64,000 nucleotides of DNA from Marivita sp. GX14005 (lineage in GTDB: Bacteria > Pseudomonadota > Alphaproteobacteria > Rhodobacterales > Rhodobacteraceae). The notes under the pieces were generated by a model. That model did no database searches. It was not told the DNA's origin and worked only from the letters and a program-made list of their open reading frames with translations. The stretch lies in NCBI RefSeq assembly GCF_023370775.1, contig NZ_JAMCCQ010000001.1, forward strand, positions 868,001 to 932,000, written 5' to 3'. Below are positions 16,578 through 24,824 of this stretch, piece by piece. Numbering within the stretch: position 1 is the stretch's first letter; the number at the start of each line of letters is the position of its first letter. A program made the translations under genes and the position numbers.

Positions 16578-17891
16578 ATGCAGACGACATTCACCGAAAA
16601 GCAGCTTGAAGATCCCGCTTTCGCGCGCTCGAACGAGATATTGCGGGCCTGTGTGCATTGCGGCTTCTGCACCGCGACCTGTCCGACCTATCAGGTGCTC
16701 GGCGACGAGCTCGACAGCCCGCGCGGGAGGATTTACCTCATCAAGGACATGCTGGAGAACGAGCGTGTACCGGATGACAGGACGGTCAAGCATATCGACC
16801 GTTGCCTGTCCTGCCTCGCCTGCATGACGACCTGCCCTTCCGGGGTGCATTACATGCATCTGGTCGATCACGCACGCGCCTATATCGAGGAGCATTACAA
16901 GCGGCCTTGGCATGATCGCGCGCTGCGCTGGATGCTGGCGCGTATCCTGCCCTATCCGATGCGGTTCCGGGCCGCCTTGATCGCGGCGAAACTCGGCAAA
17001 CCCTTCGCGCCGCTCATTCCCGATGCGCGGCTCCGCGCGATGCTGGCGATGGCGCCGAAGCGGATTCCGCCGGTGAGCCGCAATGACGATCCGCAAAGCT
17101 TTGCGCCGGAGGGGCCGCGCCGCAAGCGCGTGGCGCTGATGACGGGCTGTGCGCAGAAGGCGCTGAACACCGATATCAACGATGCCACCATCCGGCTTCT
17201 GACGCGGCTTGGTTGCGAGGTCGTGGTGGCCGAGGGCGCGGGATGCTGCGGGGCACTGACGCATCACATGGGGAAAGTGGACGAGAGCCACGCATCCGCG
17301 GCAGCCAATATCCGCGCCTGGGCGGCGGAGATGGACGGCGCGGGGCTCGATGCCATCGTCATCAACACCAGCGGTTGCGGCACCACCGTCAAGGATTACG
17401 GCCATATGTTCCGCGAGGATGCGCTGGCCGGTGATGCCGCGCGGGTCTCTGCCATCGCGAGGGATGTCAGCGAAGTGCTCGTCGAGCTTGTGGACGAGGC
17501 CAGCCTATCGGAGGCACGGACCATTCACGGCACGCCGCGCGTGGCCTATCATGCCGCCTGCAGCCTGCAGCACGGTCAGCAGATCAAGACGCATCCCAAG
17601 GCGCTGCTCAAAGCCGCCGGTTTCGACGTGGTGGAGCCTGCGGACAGCCACTTGTGTTGCGGATCGGCCGGCACTTACAATCTGATGCAACCGGAGATTT
17701 CCGGCCAGATCAAGGCGCGCAAGGTCGAAACGCTGGAAGCCAGGCAGCCGCAGATCATCGCGGCGGGCAATATCGGCTGCATGATACAAATCGGGTCTGG
17801 AACCGAGGTGCCCGTCGTGCATACCGTGGAGTTGCTCGACTGGGCGACCGGTGGGCCGAAGCCGGCGGCGCTCGATCCGGAACGGATGTGA
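16578..17891 (+). CDS. glcF: Glycolate oxidase iron-sulfur subunit GlcF
   Basis: 437 residues. Two N-terminal ferredoxin-type 4Fe-4S motifs (CVHCGFCTATCPTY and CLSCLACMTTCPSG) and two C-terminal CCG (heterodisulfide-reductase-like) domains: GAGCCGALTHHMGK at about residues 218-231 and SHLCCGSAGTYNLM near 357-370. It takes electrons from the flavin subunits to the membrane quinone pool. It is the last gene of glcDEF, starting four bases after glcE. Confidence 0.96.
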   Translation: MQTTFTEKQLEDPAFARSNEILRACVHCGFCTATCPTYQVLGDELDSPRGRIYLIKDMLENERVPDDRTVKHIDRCLSCLACMTTCPSGVHYMHLVDHARAYIEEHYKRPWHDRALRWMLARILPYPMRFRAALIAAKLGKPFAPLIPDARLRAMLAMAPKRIPPVSRNDDPQSFAPEGPRRKRVALMTGCAQKALNTDINDATIRLLTRLGCEVVVAEGAGCCGALTHHMGKVDESHASAAANIRAWAAEMDGAGLDAIVINTSGCGTTVKDYGHMFREDALAGDAARVSAIARDVSEVLVELVDEASLSEARTIHGTPRVAYHAACSLQHGQQIKTHPKALLKAAGFDVVEPADSHLCCGSAGTYNLMQPEISGQIKARKVETLEARQPQIIAAGNIGCMIQIGSGTEVPVVHTVELLDWATGGPKPAALDPERM

Positions 17892-17952
17892 CGGCTTCGC
17901 CATAGTTTCGCCCGAATGGTCGCACAAGGACCGACCAAAGCGGAGTGAACGC

Positions 17953-18789
17953 GTGCGCCTTCTAATTCTCGGGCTGTTGTCCATCCTGTTGCCCGGTCTG
18001 GCCGGGGCGCAGACAGGCGGGTTGTTCTCCATGGAGAGCCGTCAGGACGGGCGCGCATGGGAGGCGGTCGGGCGGCTTGAGCTTGCCGGGCGAGCCTTTT
18101 GCACCGGATCGCTCATCGCGCCCGATCTCGTTCTGACGGCGGCGCATTGCCTCTACGATGAGACTGGCGCTCTGCTCGAACCGGGTGACGTGCAATTCCT
18201 CGCCGGCTGGAGAAACGGGCGGGCGGCCGCCTATCGCCGTGTGCGGCGGGCCGTCGTGCATCCCGAATACGATTTCTTCGCCGCTCCCGGCGCGGATCGC
18301 GTCTATCGCGACATCGCGCTGATCGAGTTGCAACATCCGGTGCGCAACACCACGATCATGCCTTTTGCCACGGATGATCGTCCGGGCGCCGGCACGCGCG
18401 TGGCCGTCGTGTCCTATGCGCATGACCGGTCGGAGGCCCCCTCGATGCAGGACGATTGCGAGATCCTGTCCGAACAGGAGGATCTGCTTGTCCTGTCCTG
18501 TTCGGTCGATTTCGGCAGTTCGGGCTCGCCGGTTTTCACGCTCGACGGGGACGTGCCGAAAATCGTGTCGGTCGTGTCTTCGAAAGGCAAGAGCGATGAT
18601 GTTGCCGTTTCCCTTGGCGCTCCGCTCGCCGGGCAGATCGAGGTAATCGAGGCCCTGATGCGGGGCGGCGCGGGATTCGCCGAAGGAACGGGCTTCAGGC
18701 CACTGCGAGTGGGGAACGAGGCGCGGCCGGCTGCGGGGGCCAAATTCGTCCGCCCGGAAGCGCGCGGCGACCTCTTGAACCGCCGGTAG
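17953..18789 (+). CDS. Secreted trypsin-like serine protease
   Basis: 278 residues. A Sec signal peptide (residues 1-19, ending GLAGA) precedes a chymotrypsin-fold domain with the full catalytic triad: H65 in LTAAHC, D120 in DIALIEL and S190 in FGSSGSPV. The specificity pocket cannot be judged reliably. GTG at 17953 is chosen because CGGAG lies 7 bases upstream and the signal peptide begins here. It is exported, probably periplasmic, and no inhibitor or partner is adjacent. It follows glcF by 61 bases but has no obvious link with glycolate metabolism. A hairpin at 18809-18837 follows. Confidence 0.88.
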   Translation: MRLLILGLLSILLPGLAGAQTGGLFSMESRQDGRAWEAVGRLELAGRAFCTGSLIAPDLVLTAAHCLYDETGALLEPGDVQFLAGWRNGRAAAYRRVRRAVVHPEYDFFAAPGADRVYRDIALIELQHPVRNTTIMPFATDDRPGAGTRVAVVSYAHDRSEAPSMQDDCEILSEQEDLLVLSCSVDFGSSGSPVFTLDGDVPKIVSVVSSKGKSDDVAVSLGAPLAGQIEVIEALMRGGAGFAEGTGFRPLRVGNEARPAAGAKFVRPEARGDLLNRR

Positions 18790-18808
18790 ACCACCCCCAT
18801 CTTTGCCA

Positions 18809-18837
18809 TGCCGGGATGCCCGTATCGGGGCCCGGCA
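18809..18837 (+). terminator. Possible terminator hairpin after the protease gene
   Basis: TGCCGGG (18809-18815) pairs with CCCGGCA (18831-18837), with a nested CCCG-TAT-CGGG inside. No U-tract follows, so if it terminates transcription it is not a classical intrinsic terminator; it may instead protect the 3' end. Confidence 0.4.
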
Positions 18838-18902
18838 TTCATACCGGGCCTGTCCGTGCCGGAAGGCCTGAAACACTGGTATCGCTCAATGGAGGATGAC
18901 CT

Positions 18903-19370
18903 ATGCGAGGACTTGATTTCGCACCGCTTTACCGCGCAACCGTCGGCTTTGATCAAATTGCCGACATGCTTGATCGCGTGACGTCCAATGACGGATCGAA
19001 CGCAACCTACCCGCCTTACAACATCGAGAAGACCGCTGACGATGCCTACCGCATCTCCATCGCGGTGGCCGGGTTCTCCGATGAGGATCTGACCGTCGAG
19101 GTGAAGGACGGCGCGCTGCACGTCTCGGCCGACAAGGTGAACGAGGACGAGGACCGCACCTATCTGCATCGCGGGATCGCCACCCGCGCGTTCCAGCGCC
19201 GGTTCCACCTTGCCGATCATGTGCGCGTGACCGGCGCCAGCCACGAGAACGGCATGCTGCATATCGACCTCGTGCGCGAGATCCCCGAGGCGCTGAAGCC
19301 CCGGCGGATCGAGATCGCAAAGACGGACGCCATCGAGAAAGACGTGGTGGACGCAAAAGCGGTGAACTGA
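18903..19370 (+). CDS. Hsp20/alpha-crystallin family small heat-shock protein
   Basis: 155-residue chaperone that holds unfolding proteins in the cytoplasm. It is of the IbpA type common in alphaproteobacteria: N-terminal FAPLYRATVGFDQIADMLDR, alpha-crystallin domain from YPPYNIEKTADDAYRISIAVAGF to about residue 130 including DGALHVSA and the late IDLVREIPE strand. A strong GGAGG (18890-18894) precedes the ATG. A good intrinsic terminator follows at 19396-19420. No CIRCE or ROSE-like thermometer could be confirmed in the short leader. Confidence 0.92.
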   Translation: MRGLDFAPLYRATVGFDQIADMLDRVTSNDGSNATYPPYNIEKTADDAYRISIAVAGFSDEDLTVEVKDGALHVSADKVNEDEDRTYLHRGIATRAFQRRFHLADHVRVTGASHENGMLHIDLVREIPEALKPRRIEIAKTDAIEKDVVDAKAVN

Positions 19371-19395
19371 GCTTTTTCGTAAGCCAGAGCATCGG

Positions 19396-19420
19396 GGCCC
19401 GGCAAAGCGCCGGGCCTTTT
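19396..19420 (+). terminator. Intrinsic terminator after hsp20
   Basis: GGCCCGGC (19396-19403), loop AAAGC, GCCGGGCC (19409-19416), then TTTT. The 8-bp stem is perfect. It lies between the convergent hsp20 and gabD genes. Confidence 0.85.
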
Positions 19421-19424
19421 GGCG

Positions 19425-20900
19425 TCAGACCGACAAGCAGATATATTTCATCTCCACGAATTCCTCGATCCCGTGATGGCTGCCCTCGCGGCCAAGGCCG
19501 GATTGCTTCACACCGCCGAAGGGCGCAACCTCGGTCGAGATGATGCCGGTGTTCACGCCGACGATCCCGTATTCCAGCGCTTCGGCCACCTTGTAGACGC
19601 GGCTCAGGTCCTTGGCGTAGAAATAGCTGGCAAGCCCGAAGATCGTGTCATTGGCGAGCGCGATCACGTCGTCTTCCGTCTCGAATTTGAAGAGTGGTGC
19701 GAGCGGGCCGAAGGTTTCCTCGGTGGCAAAGGCCATGTCCTTCGTGGCGCCGGTGACGATGACAGGGGCGAAGAAATTGCCGTCCATGTTCTGTCCCTCT
19801 TCGCCGAGGATCACATCGGCGCCCTTGAATTTGGCGTCGGCGATATGTTCCTGTACCTTGTCCAGCGCATCGCGGTTGATCAGCGGGCCGAGATCGGTGC
19901 CCTCTTCGAGCCCGTCGCCGACTTTCATCTGGCTGACCCGGTCCTTCAGCTTTTCGGCGAACGCGTCATAAACGCCGGCCTGCACATAGATGCGGTTCGC
20001 GCAGACGCAGGTTTGCCCGTTATTGCGGAACTTGCACATGATCGCGCCATCGACGGCGGCATTGAGATCGGCATCGTCGAACACGATGAACGGCGCGTTG
20101 CCGCCAAGCTCCATGGAGCATTTCATCACCTGATCGGCGGCCTGCCGAAGCAGGATACGGCCAACCTCGGTGGAGCCGGTGAAGGTGATCTTGCGCACCG
20201 CCGGGTTCTCGCACATTTCTTTACCCACCTCGGAGGAGGAGGAGGACGGGACCACGTTGAACACACCCGCCGGAATTCCCGCGCGGTCTGCAAGAACGCC
20301 AAGAACGATTGCCGAAAGCGGCGTCTCTGCAGCGGGGCGGGCGACGAAGCTGCAACCGGCGGCAAGGGCGGGGCCAGCCTTTCGGGTGATCATCGCATTG
20401 GGGAAATTCCACGGCGTGATCGAACCGACGACACCGATGGGCTGCTTGATGACCATGATGCGTTTGTCGCGCTGATGGCCGGGGATCGTCTCGCCATAGA
20501 TGCGCTTGGCCTCTTCGGCGAAAAACTCGATGAAGGACGCGCCATAGGCGATCTCGCCCTTGGCTTCGGTCAGCGGCTTGCCCTGCTCGGCGGTCAGGAT
20601 CGTGGCGAGATCGTCCTGATGCTGCATCATCAGTTCGAACCATTTGCGCAGCACCGCACCGCGTTCCTTGCCCGTCCAGTTCGCCCAATCCTTCTGTGCG
20701 CTCTCGGCGGCGGAAATGGCCTTGCCGACCTGCGCGCGCGACAGATCGGCAACCTCGGCGATCGTGTCGCCCCTTGCCGGATTGTCGACGGCGAACGTGC
20801 CGTCATCGCCATCGATCCATTCGCCATTCACATAGGCGCGCGTTTCGAGCAGCGACGGATCGTTCAAGAGGTTTGAAAGATTGGTTGTCTGATCGCGCAT
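19425..20900 (-). CDS. gabD: NAD(P)-dependent succinate-semialdehyde dehydrogenase
   Basis: 491-residue aldehyde dehydrogenase oxidising succinate semialdehyde to succinate, the exit of the GABA shunt. Typical blocks are ITPWNFPNAMITRKAGPALAAGC, FTGSTEVGRIL, MELGGNAPFIVFDDAD (general-base Glu), and the nucleophile Cys in NNGQTCVCANRIY; the C-terminus has EVAPFGGVKQSGLGREGSHHGIEEF. The ATG at 20900 has AGGAGG close upstream. The substrate call rests on overall similarity to GabD; no gabT is present in the window, so related short semialdehydes remain possible. Confidence 0.9.
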   Translation of the reverse strand: MRDQTTNLSNLLNDPSLLETRAYVNGEWIDGDDGTFAVDNPARGDTIAEVADLSRAQVGKAISAAESAQKDWANWTGKERGAVLRKWFELMMQHQDDLATILTAEQGKPLTEAKGEIAYGASFIEFFAEEAKRIYGETIPGHQRDKRIMVIKQPIGVVGSITPWNFPNAMITRKAGPALAAGCSFVARPAAETPLSAIVLGVLADRAGIPAGVFNVVPSSSSSEVGKEMCENPAVRKITFTGSTEVGRILLRQAADQVMKCSMELGGNAPFIVFDDADLNAAVDGAIMCKFRNNGQTCVCANRIYVQAGVYDAFAEKLKDRVSQMKVGDGLEEGTDLGPLINRDALDKVQEHIADAKFKGADVILGEEGQNMDGNFFAPVIVTGATKDMAFATEETFGPLAPLFKFETEDDVIALANDTIFGLASYFYAKDLSRVYKVAEALEYGIVGVNTGIISTEVAPFGGVKQSGLGREGSHHGIEEFVEMKYICLSV

Positions 20901-20983
20901 GGGTTCCTCCTGTTTTTCGTGCTGACATTGGTGGAGCATTTGTTAAATGGCTAGGCAAAATTCGATATTTTAGGAGTTTTCCG

Positions 20984-21790
20984 GTGAACCTCGACGACGC
21001 CTACGCCAATGCGCCATATATTCCCGATGGCGCGGGTTTCCCCGACAGATGGCGCGCGCAGGCAGATACGTTCCGCAGGCAAATGTCGGTGCTCAACCGG
21101 GCGCGGCTCGGGGTAATGTATGGTCACGGCTCACGCGAGACTTTGGATCTCTTTATTCCGCACGGGGAGCCTGCCGGCCTCTTCGTTTTCGTTCATGGCG
21201 GCTATTGGCGGCAATTCGACGGCACGCTTTGGTCACATCTGGCGCGCGGTTTCGTGGAGCGCGGCTGGGCGGTGGCGATCCCGACCTATGATCTATGCCC
21301 GCGTGTGCGCATCGCCGATATCACGCGGCAGGTCGCGCAGGCCATCAGCGCGAGCGCGCATGAATTCGGCGGTCCGATCTGCCTTTCAGGCCATTCGGCC
21401 GGCGGCCATCTGGTTGCGCGGATGCTGGCGCCCGATATGCTTCCAGACGACGTTTTCACGCGCATCGCGCATGTCGTTCCGATTTCCCCGCTCGCTGATC
21501 TGCGGCCATTGATGAACACCGCAATGAACGCCGATTTCAAGCTCGACAAGCACAGCGCCGCGGCGGAAAGCCCTGCACTGATGGCGCCGCCCTCGAAACC
21601 CGTGACGGTCTGGGTCGGCGCCGAGGAACGTCCGGTCTTTCGCGATCAGGCACGTCTGCTTGCCGATGCGTGGAACTGTGGGCTGACGATCGCGCCGGGC
21701 AAGCACCATTTCGACGTGATCGACCCGCTGACCGATCCCGACAGCGATTTGGTGAGCACGATCCTCGGAAGGACATTGCGGCAAAATTAA
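20984..21790 (+). CDS. Alpha/beta hydrolase, kynurenine formamidase-like
   Basis: 268 residues. The oxyanion motif HGGYW (H71-W75), the nucleophile S138 in GHSAGGH and a late His in PGKHHFDVID make a complete alpha/beta-hydrolase triad. HGGYW is characteristic of the arylformamidase (kynurenine formamidase)/BD-FAE group. GTG at 20984 is supported by TAGGAG 7 bases upstream. No other tryptophan-catabolism gene is near, so the physiological substrate is open. It is divergent from gabD. Confidence 0.8.
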   Translation: MNLDDAYANAPYIPDGAGFPDRWRAQADTFRRQMSVLNRARLGVMYGHGSRETLDLFIPHGEPAGLFVFVHGGYWRQFDGTLWSHLARGFVERGWAVAIPTYDLCPRVRIADITRQVAQAISASAHEFGGPICLSGHSAGGHLVARMLAPDMLPDDVFTRIAHVVPISPLADLRPLMNTAMNADFKLDKHSAAAESPALMAPPSKPVTVWVGAEERPVFRDQARLLADAWNCGLTIAPGKHHFDVIDPLTDPDSDLVSTILGRTLRQN

Positions 21791-21800
21791 GGCGAGGGCG

Positions 21801-21825
21801 GGAACCGTCACCGACACCCGGCGTT
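21801..21825 (+). promoter_or_regulatory. EcfG-type general stress promoter (GGAAC-N16-CGTT)
   Basis: -35 GGAAC (21801-21805) and -10 CGTT (21822-21825) with exactly 16 bases between, the consensus for EcfG sigma factors of the alphaproteobacterial general stress response. The next start codon is 24 bases downstream (21849), leaving a short leader with an AAGGAG ribosome site. Genes served are the 52-residue membrane protein and perhaps dps. Confidence 0.75.
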
Positions 21826-21848
21826 GTCCTGAGTGAAAGGAGACGCTC

Positions 21849-22007
21849 ATGACTGTGCTGATCACATTGACGGTTCTGGCGATGGTTGGATACGCCGTGT
21901 TCGCCCTTTCCGAACGGCCTCGCCACGAGACCGCGCGGATTGCCGCGACTCGCCCCGGCGCCGATGACGCCCGCTCGGCCTCATTCCGTCACATTCCGAA
22001 ATTTTGA
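21849..22007 (+). CDS. Small single-span membrane protein under an EcfG-type promoter
   Basis: 52 residues, ATG to TGA. Residues about 3-20 (VLITLTVLAMVGYAVFAL) form one membrane helix; the rest is a positively charged, probably cytoplasmic tail ending FRHIPKF. A strong AAGGAG lies 7 bases before the ATG, and an exact EcfG-type promoter lies just upstream at 21801-21825, which supports a real, stress-induced gene. A 10-bp hairpin (22037-22064) follows, then dps. The function is unknown; small hydrophobic proteins are frequent in general-stress regulons. Confidence 0.7.
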   Translation: MTVLITLTVLAMVGYAVFALSERPRHETARIAATRPGADDARSASFRHIPKF

Positions 22008-22036
22008 CGCGACGCGCCGCGCGCGCCTTCGCCTGT

Positions 22037-22064
22037 AACGCACGCCACGGTTTCGGCGTGCGTT
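22037..22064 (+). terminator. Hairpin between small stress protein and dps
   Basis: AACGCACGCC (22037-22046) and GGCGTGCGTT (22055-22064) pair perfectly over 10 bases around an 8-base loop. There is no T-run after it, so it may partly terminate or stabilise the upstream message rather than fully separate dps. Confidence 0.5.
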
Positions 22065-22104
22065 GATACGTTTGAATCCCACACCACTCATCATGGAGAA
22101 TACC

Positions 22105-22590
22105 ATGCCCACGAATTTTGCCGCTGGACTCAATCAAGACACCCGCAGCGAAATGGTCGAACTGCTCAACGCCAACCTGGTCGATACGATTTCGCTCACG
22201 CTCGCCGTCAAGCAGGCTCATTGGAACCTCAAGGGGCGCGGCTTTATCGGCGTGCACGAACTTCTCGACGATGTGGCCGCGCGCCTGCGCGACGGGGCCG
22301 ACCTCATGGCCGAACGTGCGGTGATCCTGGGCGGTATCGCGCGCGGGACGGTCGAGGTGACCTCCAAGGAAACCCGCATGAGCGCCTATCCGGTGGAAAC
22401 GACCGACATCGCGGAGCATATCGAGGCGTTGAAAGAGCGTTTCCTCGAAGTTGGCGAATCCGTTCGCGCCGCCGCTCAGAAGGCTGGGGATGCCGGCGAT
22501 GAAGATACGGCCGATCTCTTTACGGAAGTCAGCCGCGCCATCGACAAGGATGCCTGGTTTATCGGTGCCAACGCACCCGATGCCGCCTGA
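22105..22590 (+). CDS. dps: DNA starvation/stationary-phase protection protein Dps
   Basis: 161-residue ferritin-like mini-cage subunit that oxidises Fe(II) with peroxide and shields DNA. The intersubunit ferroxidase ligands are recognisable in the KQAHWNLKGRGFIGVHELLDDVAARLRDGADLMAE region (His, His, Asp and Glu of the H-W-N...D...E pattern). The helix bundle ends at the C-terminal WFIGANAP. The ATG at 22105 follows GGAGA. It lies 97 bases after the EcfG-controlled small gene and before a strong terminator, and opposite a HisKA_2 sensor kinase that also has an EcfG-type promoter. Confidence 0.93.
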   Translation: MPTNFAAGLNQDTRSEMVELLNANLVDTISLTLAVKQAHWNLKGRGFIGVHELLDDVAARLRDGADLMAERAVILGGIARGTVEVTSKETRMSAYPVETTDIAEHIEALKERFLEVGESVRAAAQKAGDAGDEDTADLFTEVSRAIDKDAWFIGANAPDAA

Positions 22591-22620
22591 CACACGGGTT
22601 CAGTTCAGACGATCGCCCAT

Positions 22621-22655
22621 CGGCGCGGCCCCCCCCGGTCGCGCCGCTTTTTTTT
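22621..22655 (+). terminator. Intrinsic terminator after dps
   Basis: CGGCGCG (22621-22627) pairs with CGCGCCG (22640-22646) and is followed by a run of eight T residues ending at 22655. It separates dps from the convergent kinase gene. Confidence 0.8.
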
Positions 22656-22676
22656 GACGATTTGGTGCCGCCCGGC

Positions 22677-24440
22677 TCAGACATCCTCCGGCTTGAAGGG
22701 CTGATAGGGGAAGGTGATCGATACCTCATACCAATCGTCCCCGACCGTCTCCGCGATCTTTGCCTCAAGCTGACTGGAAAACGCGGCGATCAGGCGCTTG
22801 CCAAGGCCGGTGCCTTCGGCCGTCGGCTCCGATGGATCCGTCGAATTGCGGATGCTCAGGCGGACGTGATCCGCGCCCTCAAGATCCAGCATTCTCAAAC
22901 CGACATCGAGCCGAAACACGCCATCCTGCCCGGGTGCGCCATATTTAAATACGTTTGACAGCATCTCTGTCGCCGCCATGGCTAGCGGGCTGGCATGGTC
23001 GGGCGCGAGCGTGACCGGATCGAGTTTCTTCGCGATCCTGACTGCGCTTTTCGATCCGGCACCGATATTGGCGATCTGCTGCACCAGATCCCCGATCAGC
23101 ACATCCACCCGCAGTTTTGTCAGCGACGGTTCCTGATAAAGCGCGCGATGCACCGACGCGAGGCTGTTCACACGGTCCTGGAACTGCCGCAGCGCGGCGA
23201 CACCCTCGGGGCTGCTCACTTGCCGGACCTGCATGTTGATGATCGAGGAGATAAGCTGAAGGTTGTTCTTGACGCGATGATACACCTCCTTCAGCAAAAC
23301 CTCCCTTTCGAAGATCGCGTTCTGCAGATCGGCCTCATCGCGCAGTAGCTGCGCGGCCATGCCTTCGAATGTCTCATTGATGGTCTGAAGCTCGCTCGGA
23401 GCCTCGTCGATGTTCTGCGAGGTTTTCATGGTGCGCCGCGCGGCAAACGCCCTCATACGACGGTTCAGATCGTTGATGTGCCGCAGCACCAGACGGTTCA
23501 GAGAGATCACCGCAACGACGATGCCAACGGCCCACATCAGGAAGGGAAAGAGCAACGTCGTGCCCGCGAACCAGGGCGATGACAGCTCCCGCAAGGTATC
23601 GCGCCCCCAACTGCTGAGCGCGTAGACCTCGCCCGGCAGGATCGGAACAACGGAAATCAACCGGCGCTGCCCGCCAAGGCTTGTCGCGGTGAAGAACGAT
23701 CCGTCGCGGTTCACGAACCCGTCCAGAGCGAGATCGCCAGGCAGGTAGCTTTCGATCTCACCCTCCGGGGTAAACTGCGACAGGATTTCGCCATACTTGT
23801 TGAACATGGCAAGCGCGACATCGCCGGCAGCCTCGACCCGCTCCTGCGTCTGTTCAAGCGGCTGAGCCGCGAAAGACAGGGTCAGAAAACCGCGAAAGCC
23901 GTCTTCGGCGTCGAATATCGGATGCGAGATGATCGTCACCGGGGTTTGCGAAACGAAGCCCCGCGCGCTGAACCCGATGAAGGGTTCGGGGTTGGCAAAG
24001 AGCGTTTGCGCGCGTTCGCCCTCCGGAAATTCGATTGACTGCCCCGCGCTGTTGCAGATGGATCGCGAGCCCTGTTCGACCACCCCAACGAAAGCGACGT
24101 TCTCGTTGATGGAAATGCGCCGCATGATGTCGCTGCATCGCGCCGGGTCGAGATCGATCGCGCCGAGCGCATCCGCAAGTCCTCGGGCCACACCGCGCTT
24201 GGTGAGCAACTCGCGCTGCTCCTGTTCGATGAGTACGCTGGTGCGCGCATGAAGCGACGCTTCGAGATTGTCGTTCGCCGCGTCGAGCGCGCGCCAGCTT
24301 TGAACCAGCGCGACCAGCCCGATCGGCAAAAGCGCAACGGAAAGCAGCACGGCAATACGAAAGACGAGACTACGGCCGAAACGGCGATGCTCGTGATCGT
24401 CAGGCGTGGCCGACCAGCGCTTATTTTCGTCCGGCGACAT
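22677..24440 (-). CDS. HisKA_2-type membrane sensor histidine kinase (general stress response type)
   Basis: 587 residues. Helix 1 (about 24-46) and helix 2 (about 293-315) enclose a periplasmic sensor of about 245 residues with a double Cache-like look (FVGVVEQGSRSICNS, FRGFLTLSFAAQPL, RRLISVVPILPGEVYALSSW). A HAMP-like linker leads to a HisKA_2 dimerisation domain with phospho-acceptor H388 in LLKEVYHRVKNNLQLISS and a HATPase with AATEMLSNVFKYGA (N box) and GTGLGKRLI (G box). Kinases of this class often phosphorylate PhyR, the anti-anti-sigma of EcfG. No phyR/nepR/ecfG is in the window, but an exact EcfG-type promoter lies upstream at 24562-24586. Confidence 0.87.
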   Translation of the reverse strand: MSPDENKRWSATPDDHEHRRFGRSLVFRIAVLLSVALLPIGLVALVQSWRALDAANDNLEASLHARTSVLIEQEQRELLTKRGVARGLADALGAIDLDPARCSDIMRRISINENVAFVGVVEQGSRSICNSAGQSIEFPEGERAQTLFANPEPFIGFSARGFVSQTPVTIISHPIFDAEDGFRGFLTLSFAAQPLEQTQERVEAAGDVALAMFNKYGEILSQFTPEGEIESYLPGDLALDGFVNRDGSFFTATSLGGQRRLISVVPILPGEVYALSSWGRDTLRELSSPWFAGTTLLFPFLMWAVGIVVAVISLNRLVLRHINDLNRRMRAFAARRTMKTSQNIDEAPSELQTINETFEGMAAQLLRDEADLQNAIFEREVLLKEVYHRVKNNLQLISSIINMQVRQVSSPEGVAALRQFQDRVNSLASVHRALYQEPSLTKLRVDVLIGDLVQQIANIGAGSKSAVRIAKKLDPVTLAPDHASPLAMAATEMLSNVFKYGAPGQDGVFRLDVGLRMLDLEGADHVRLSIRNSTDPSEPTAEGTGLGKRLIAAFSSQLEAKIAETVGDDWYEVSITFPYQPFKPEDV

Positions 24441-24824
24441 GCGACCTAGCGCGCGACGCTGCCGAGAGCGCTGTCTCCAAAATCCCTTATACGCGCGCTC
24501 GATACCGCATGTTCTGTCATGGTCTGGCTGCCTGCTTCTATGCCCGGTGATGTCATGTTCAAACGCTTATAGATCAAACTCGTTCCGCTTAGCCCGAGTG
24601 TCTGATCAAAGTTTGAACGGATCATTCAAGGTTCTCCTAAAATTGCGGGAATTTTGCCACAGCCGCAGCGCAGCAAAACGCGGCTTGGGCAAGTCTACAT
24701 AGCCGTGCGTAAAGATTGCGCAAACGCGAGGACATTTCGGCGGCACGGTTTCGCGCGTGGAAACGATCTTGCCCTTTTGCGTCAGTCAGCCATGTTGAGC
24801 GGAAACTGCACAGGATTGTGAAAC
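24441..24824. other. 384-base intergenic region between divergent genes
   Basis: No convincing ORF. It holds the EcfG-type promoter for the kinase (24562-24586, minus strand) and an 8-bp inverted repeat GTTCAAAC (24557-24564)/GTTTGAAC (24611-24618). A plus-strand sequence GGAAA-N16-CGTC at 24759-24783 resembles a weak EcfG promoter for the SnoaL gene at 24825 but misses two consensus bases. Confidence 0.5.
24562..24586 (-). promoter_or_regulatory. EcfG-type general stress promoter for the sensor kinase
   Basis: On the minus strand, GGAAC (24586-24582) is followed after exactly 16 bases by CGTT (24565-24562). This matches the alphaproteobacterial EcfG consensus with no mismatch and points at the kinase gene, whose ATG is about 120 bases downstream. 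Confidence 0.75.

Noticed and set aside
24759-24783. A third EcfG promoter, for the SnoaL 1 gene
   Set aside because: GGAAA-N16-CGTC differs from the consensus in both boxes; too weak to call.
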